Assembly: GCA_003118195.1 (NCBI GenBank)
Contig: BEXV01000182.1
Span: forward strand, 175,866-239,865
Reading direction: 5' to 3'
DNA from: Hemicentrotus pulcherrimus
Taxonomy: Eukaryota > Echinodermata > Echinoidea > Camarodonta > Strongylocentrotidae
DNA: 64,000 bases
Positions 61,501 to 64,000 of this stretch are shown in pieces. Numbering within the stretch: the first letter of the stretch is position 1; each line of letters starts with the position of its first letter. The notes under the pieces are model-generated. The model ran no database searches, had not been told where the DNA came from, and saw only the letters and a program-made list of their open reading frames with translations. The position numbers and the translations under genes are program-made.

Positions 61501-64000
61501 GTGCGTAAACTAATGAGAAGCGATGATTTTCAAAAGATAATATTTTGTTCTAACATTTTCCTACAATCACAGTTTTGTCGATGAAAGTTGTCTTCTCATT
61601 TTTGTGCTTAAAAAAGAACATGTTAAGTTGTATGGACTAATGATAGGGAATGAGTAAAGTTTGTTATAACACACTGAAGAAAACTAATACTAATTTTGAT
61701 AGAATGAATTAGGTATTATTATAACAAACAGACATATCCATATATTTTATGATTACCTTCATAAGAAAAAGAATATACAATGCATGACATGATTTACAGT
61801 CATGCATTTATAAATTCAAACTGAGCAAATATGAATAAGTAACTTGGAATCGTTTAATCGAAACAAATGTGAATGATTGGTAAGAAAAGCAAGGGATGAC
61901 ATTGCAGCTCTACAACCGATCTACTTTTTCTCTCTTTAAAAAGGGGTGTGTAATGTATCATTAAGAAATATTGCATTCGTCTTAGGCGATCTCGTTCAAT
62001 TCTTGTACTATTTTCTTTCTTCTTCTGATTCACCTAAAGCATTTATTTTTCTGTCCCCTGATTTGCCCTTTAAATTGTGACAAGCAGTAGGCATTTGAAG
62101 GTTCCTTAATATAACGTTTAATAGTCGTTCCTTCTCTCTTTCAAGCCAAGACGAAGAAGAGGAAATGAAAAGATTGGTAAATGGGACAACAGATATGCCG
62201 ATAAGAATATCAGATTAATCGAGATTGGATCAGTGTCATTGTCGACATACATTTAAAAAATGGGACAGGTCTGAAAGAATACAGGGAAAAGCATCGTAAA
62301 TTTTTGTCCACGATATCCTAAGATGATTCCTCTCAGGTAGGAAACCCAGGAAAGAGGAATTCAAGGATTATATAAACATATACAGACAGAGAGGATGGGA
62401 GTGATTAGAGTAGAGACAGGATGGAGGGAGAGGGAGGGGTTGTGGGAGTGATGAAGAGAGAAACAGGGAGAGGGACAAGGAGGAGAGAAAGAGAAGGAAA
62501 TGGGAAAGAGAGTGAGGTAAAAAGAGAGAATGTGAGATAGAGAGAGAGAAAACAAAACAAAAGAGACATGGGAGGAAAAAGAAAAGGGAGACGGAGGGAG
62601 AGCGAGAGATGGACAGAGAGAGAGAAAGAGAGAGAAAGAGAGAGAAAGAGAGAAATATAGAGGGGGAGAAGGAAGAACAGAAAGGTGAAAAGTGAGAGGG
62701 ATAATGCAGACTGACATGTGCATGAAAGGGACAATCGGAAATTTGTCGAAAAGAAGACGTGACTGAAGAACAAGTCAAGGCGAAACAAAATGTAACGGAA
62801 AGAGAAGAACAGTAAAGAAGCTGACCGGTTCAAATTGCGAAACATGTTCTTTCATAGGTTTCCTCTGAAATGCTGATATGGTGTAAAGGCACTTAGTCGC
62901 CATTTGATCAAGCAGGTTGCCCGAGTCGCATTATTAAAACGTCTCGTGCGGCCTATCAAATAACATTGGGCTTTCAACGCAAAGATTCAACTTAACTCTT
63001 TCCTTTTCCCCTCTTTTTTTCTCTCAGTGTATTTGTCTATATTCCATATTCTTTCTCTTGCTAAATTATTGTCTTTGCTTACATCTAAATTTTTATTCTG
63101 TTACATCATATCGAATTTCTTATAATTGCTCTGCTCACTGGGTACATTAATCACGTTATTACACCTCTCTGTATCCTCTTCTATCGCCCTCCCTCCCTCT
63201 CTCTCTCCCTAGCTATGTCTTGTGAATACATATCACTCCTTTTTTTTCTCAACAGTTTGAAACTCTTTTTTTCTCCATCTTCATGCTTTCTTGCAACCCA
63301 ATATCCGACGCTTCCGCTTTCCTCTCCGTTCTCTAACGTAATATGGCCTCTTGCCCCCTCTTTTATTCCCTACATCGCCTCTTTCCGCTACACAATACAT
63401 ATCCGTATCCGACAATATTACTTTCTGTCACTCATTTTATCTCATCTACCTTTATCTATCATAAATCATTGTANAAAAAAAAAAAAAAAAATCGCACTCC
63501 GATTGTCAATTTTGTTGCTGAAGTGGTGAAGGCTAATTGAGTCTGGCCTTCTAAGTATGTATGGTTGGTGAATACGAAATGAAATAGCGATGAAAACAGG
63601 AGCTGCCATGATCCCTTGCGGTTCACAGTTTGGAGTTTTCTCGCTAAACGAGAAAAGAAAATTTCTGTTCATGCTGCCGTCAACCCTGGCATTCTGTATT
63701 AAATATTAAAGGCGATCTCTTCTTTTTTTTTTAATGAATTCGTGATAATGGACACATATGCAGAATGAAAGAAATGCCTTTATAGATGGCTTAAAAATGT
63801 GTTAGATAATCTATACATATCCCAATAATATCTTTTAAATCAAAGGATCGGTGAGACACCACCCTGTTCACGACAACACGATGGTATACAGTAATTATTG
63901 GCATGGTATATCAATCTATAAGTTGATATCTACCTTAGATGTAAGTCTGGTTAATTTTCAGTTTATACTCAGGGAAAAGTACCAGGTCGTGCTTATTTTT
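58579..64000. other. Right-hand flank without recognised genes
   Basis: AT-rich DNA with a short tandem repeat of tgcatgctaagcg near 58740, the GA tract at 62.4 kb, a CT-rich stretch at 63.0-63.4 kb, and an N followed by poly-A at 63474. A somewhat GC-richer patch at 59.6-59.95 kb holds no frame I recognise. Confidence 0.55.
62391..62700. repeat. GA-rich purine tract
   Basis: A purine-rich stretch like that at 55.4 kb. The minus-strand frames of 120-146 codons are Ser/Leu/Phe low-complexity translations of CT repeats. Confidence 0.85.

Noticed and set aside
62361..62845. Three overlapping minus-strand frames of 120-146 codons
   Set aside because: They are low-complexity translations of a GA/CT tract in different frames; none can be a gene on this evidence.

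Overview
The window is AT-rich nuclear DNA of an animal. It has long introns, canonical GT-AG splice sites, many microsatellites, poly-G/poly-C tracts beside assembly gaps, and dispersed repeats of the TATAGCGC type. The protein content and repeat style suggest a marine invertebrate deuterostome, most likely an echinoderm of the sea-urchin kind. The species call is inference; the eukaryotic nature is plain from the sequence. No bacterial genes, CRISPR array, rRNA or convincing tRNA were found.

One gene dominates. Twenty-three exons on the + strand from 15407 to 36773 splice into one frame of 4539 nt (1512 codons plus stop) with every exon phase matching. The order of parts is coiled coil, long disordered acidic/proline linker, PH, PH, MyTH4, FERM. 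That is the architecture of PLEKHH1/PLEKHH2 (vertebrates) and MAX-1 (nematode), a cytoplasmic membrane- and cytoskeleton-associated adaptor; C. elegans MAX-1 acts in netrin-dependent motor axon guidance. The start codon and first coiled-coil exons were not found. The 3'UTR runs to about 38.2 kb, where an AATAAA sits at 38200-38205.

Layout: 1-15.4 kb is noncoding or unassigned upstream DNA (possibly the first intron) with a short terminal-exon-like frame at 8.9 kb, two assembly gaps and a strong foldback element at 14.6 kb. 15.4-36.8 kb is the PLEKHH/MAX-1 gene. 36.8-38.2 kb is its 3'UTR, which begins with a decayed tandem copy of the end of the coding sequence. 38.2-57.4 kb is intergenic DNA with microsatellites, a SINE-like repeat, a G-quadruplex minisatellite and a perfect RFX X-box. 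57.4-58.6 kb holds minus-strand coding-like material: a MAM-domain-like frame with one internal stop and a tandemly duplicated Asp/Glu/Asn-rich segment. 58.6-64 kb has no recognised gene.

The most notable unexplained structure is a family of about nine dispersed 70-85 bp near-perfect palindromes (arms reading TCATCTGTT-x-AGAGCCAGAAGGG and its complement) scattered from 4.6 to 41.8 kb, within and around the introns of the gene. Other items worth checking are a decayed tandem copy of a FERM exon (31165), the duplicated coding tail in the 3'UTR, an in-frame alternative donor (33274), microsatellites serving as polypyrimidine tracts at two acceptors, and over-representation of the palindrome TACCGGTA.
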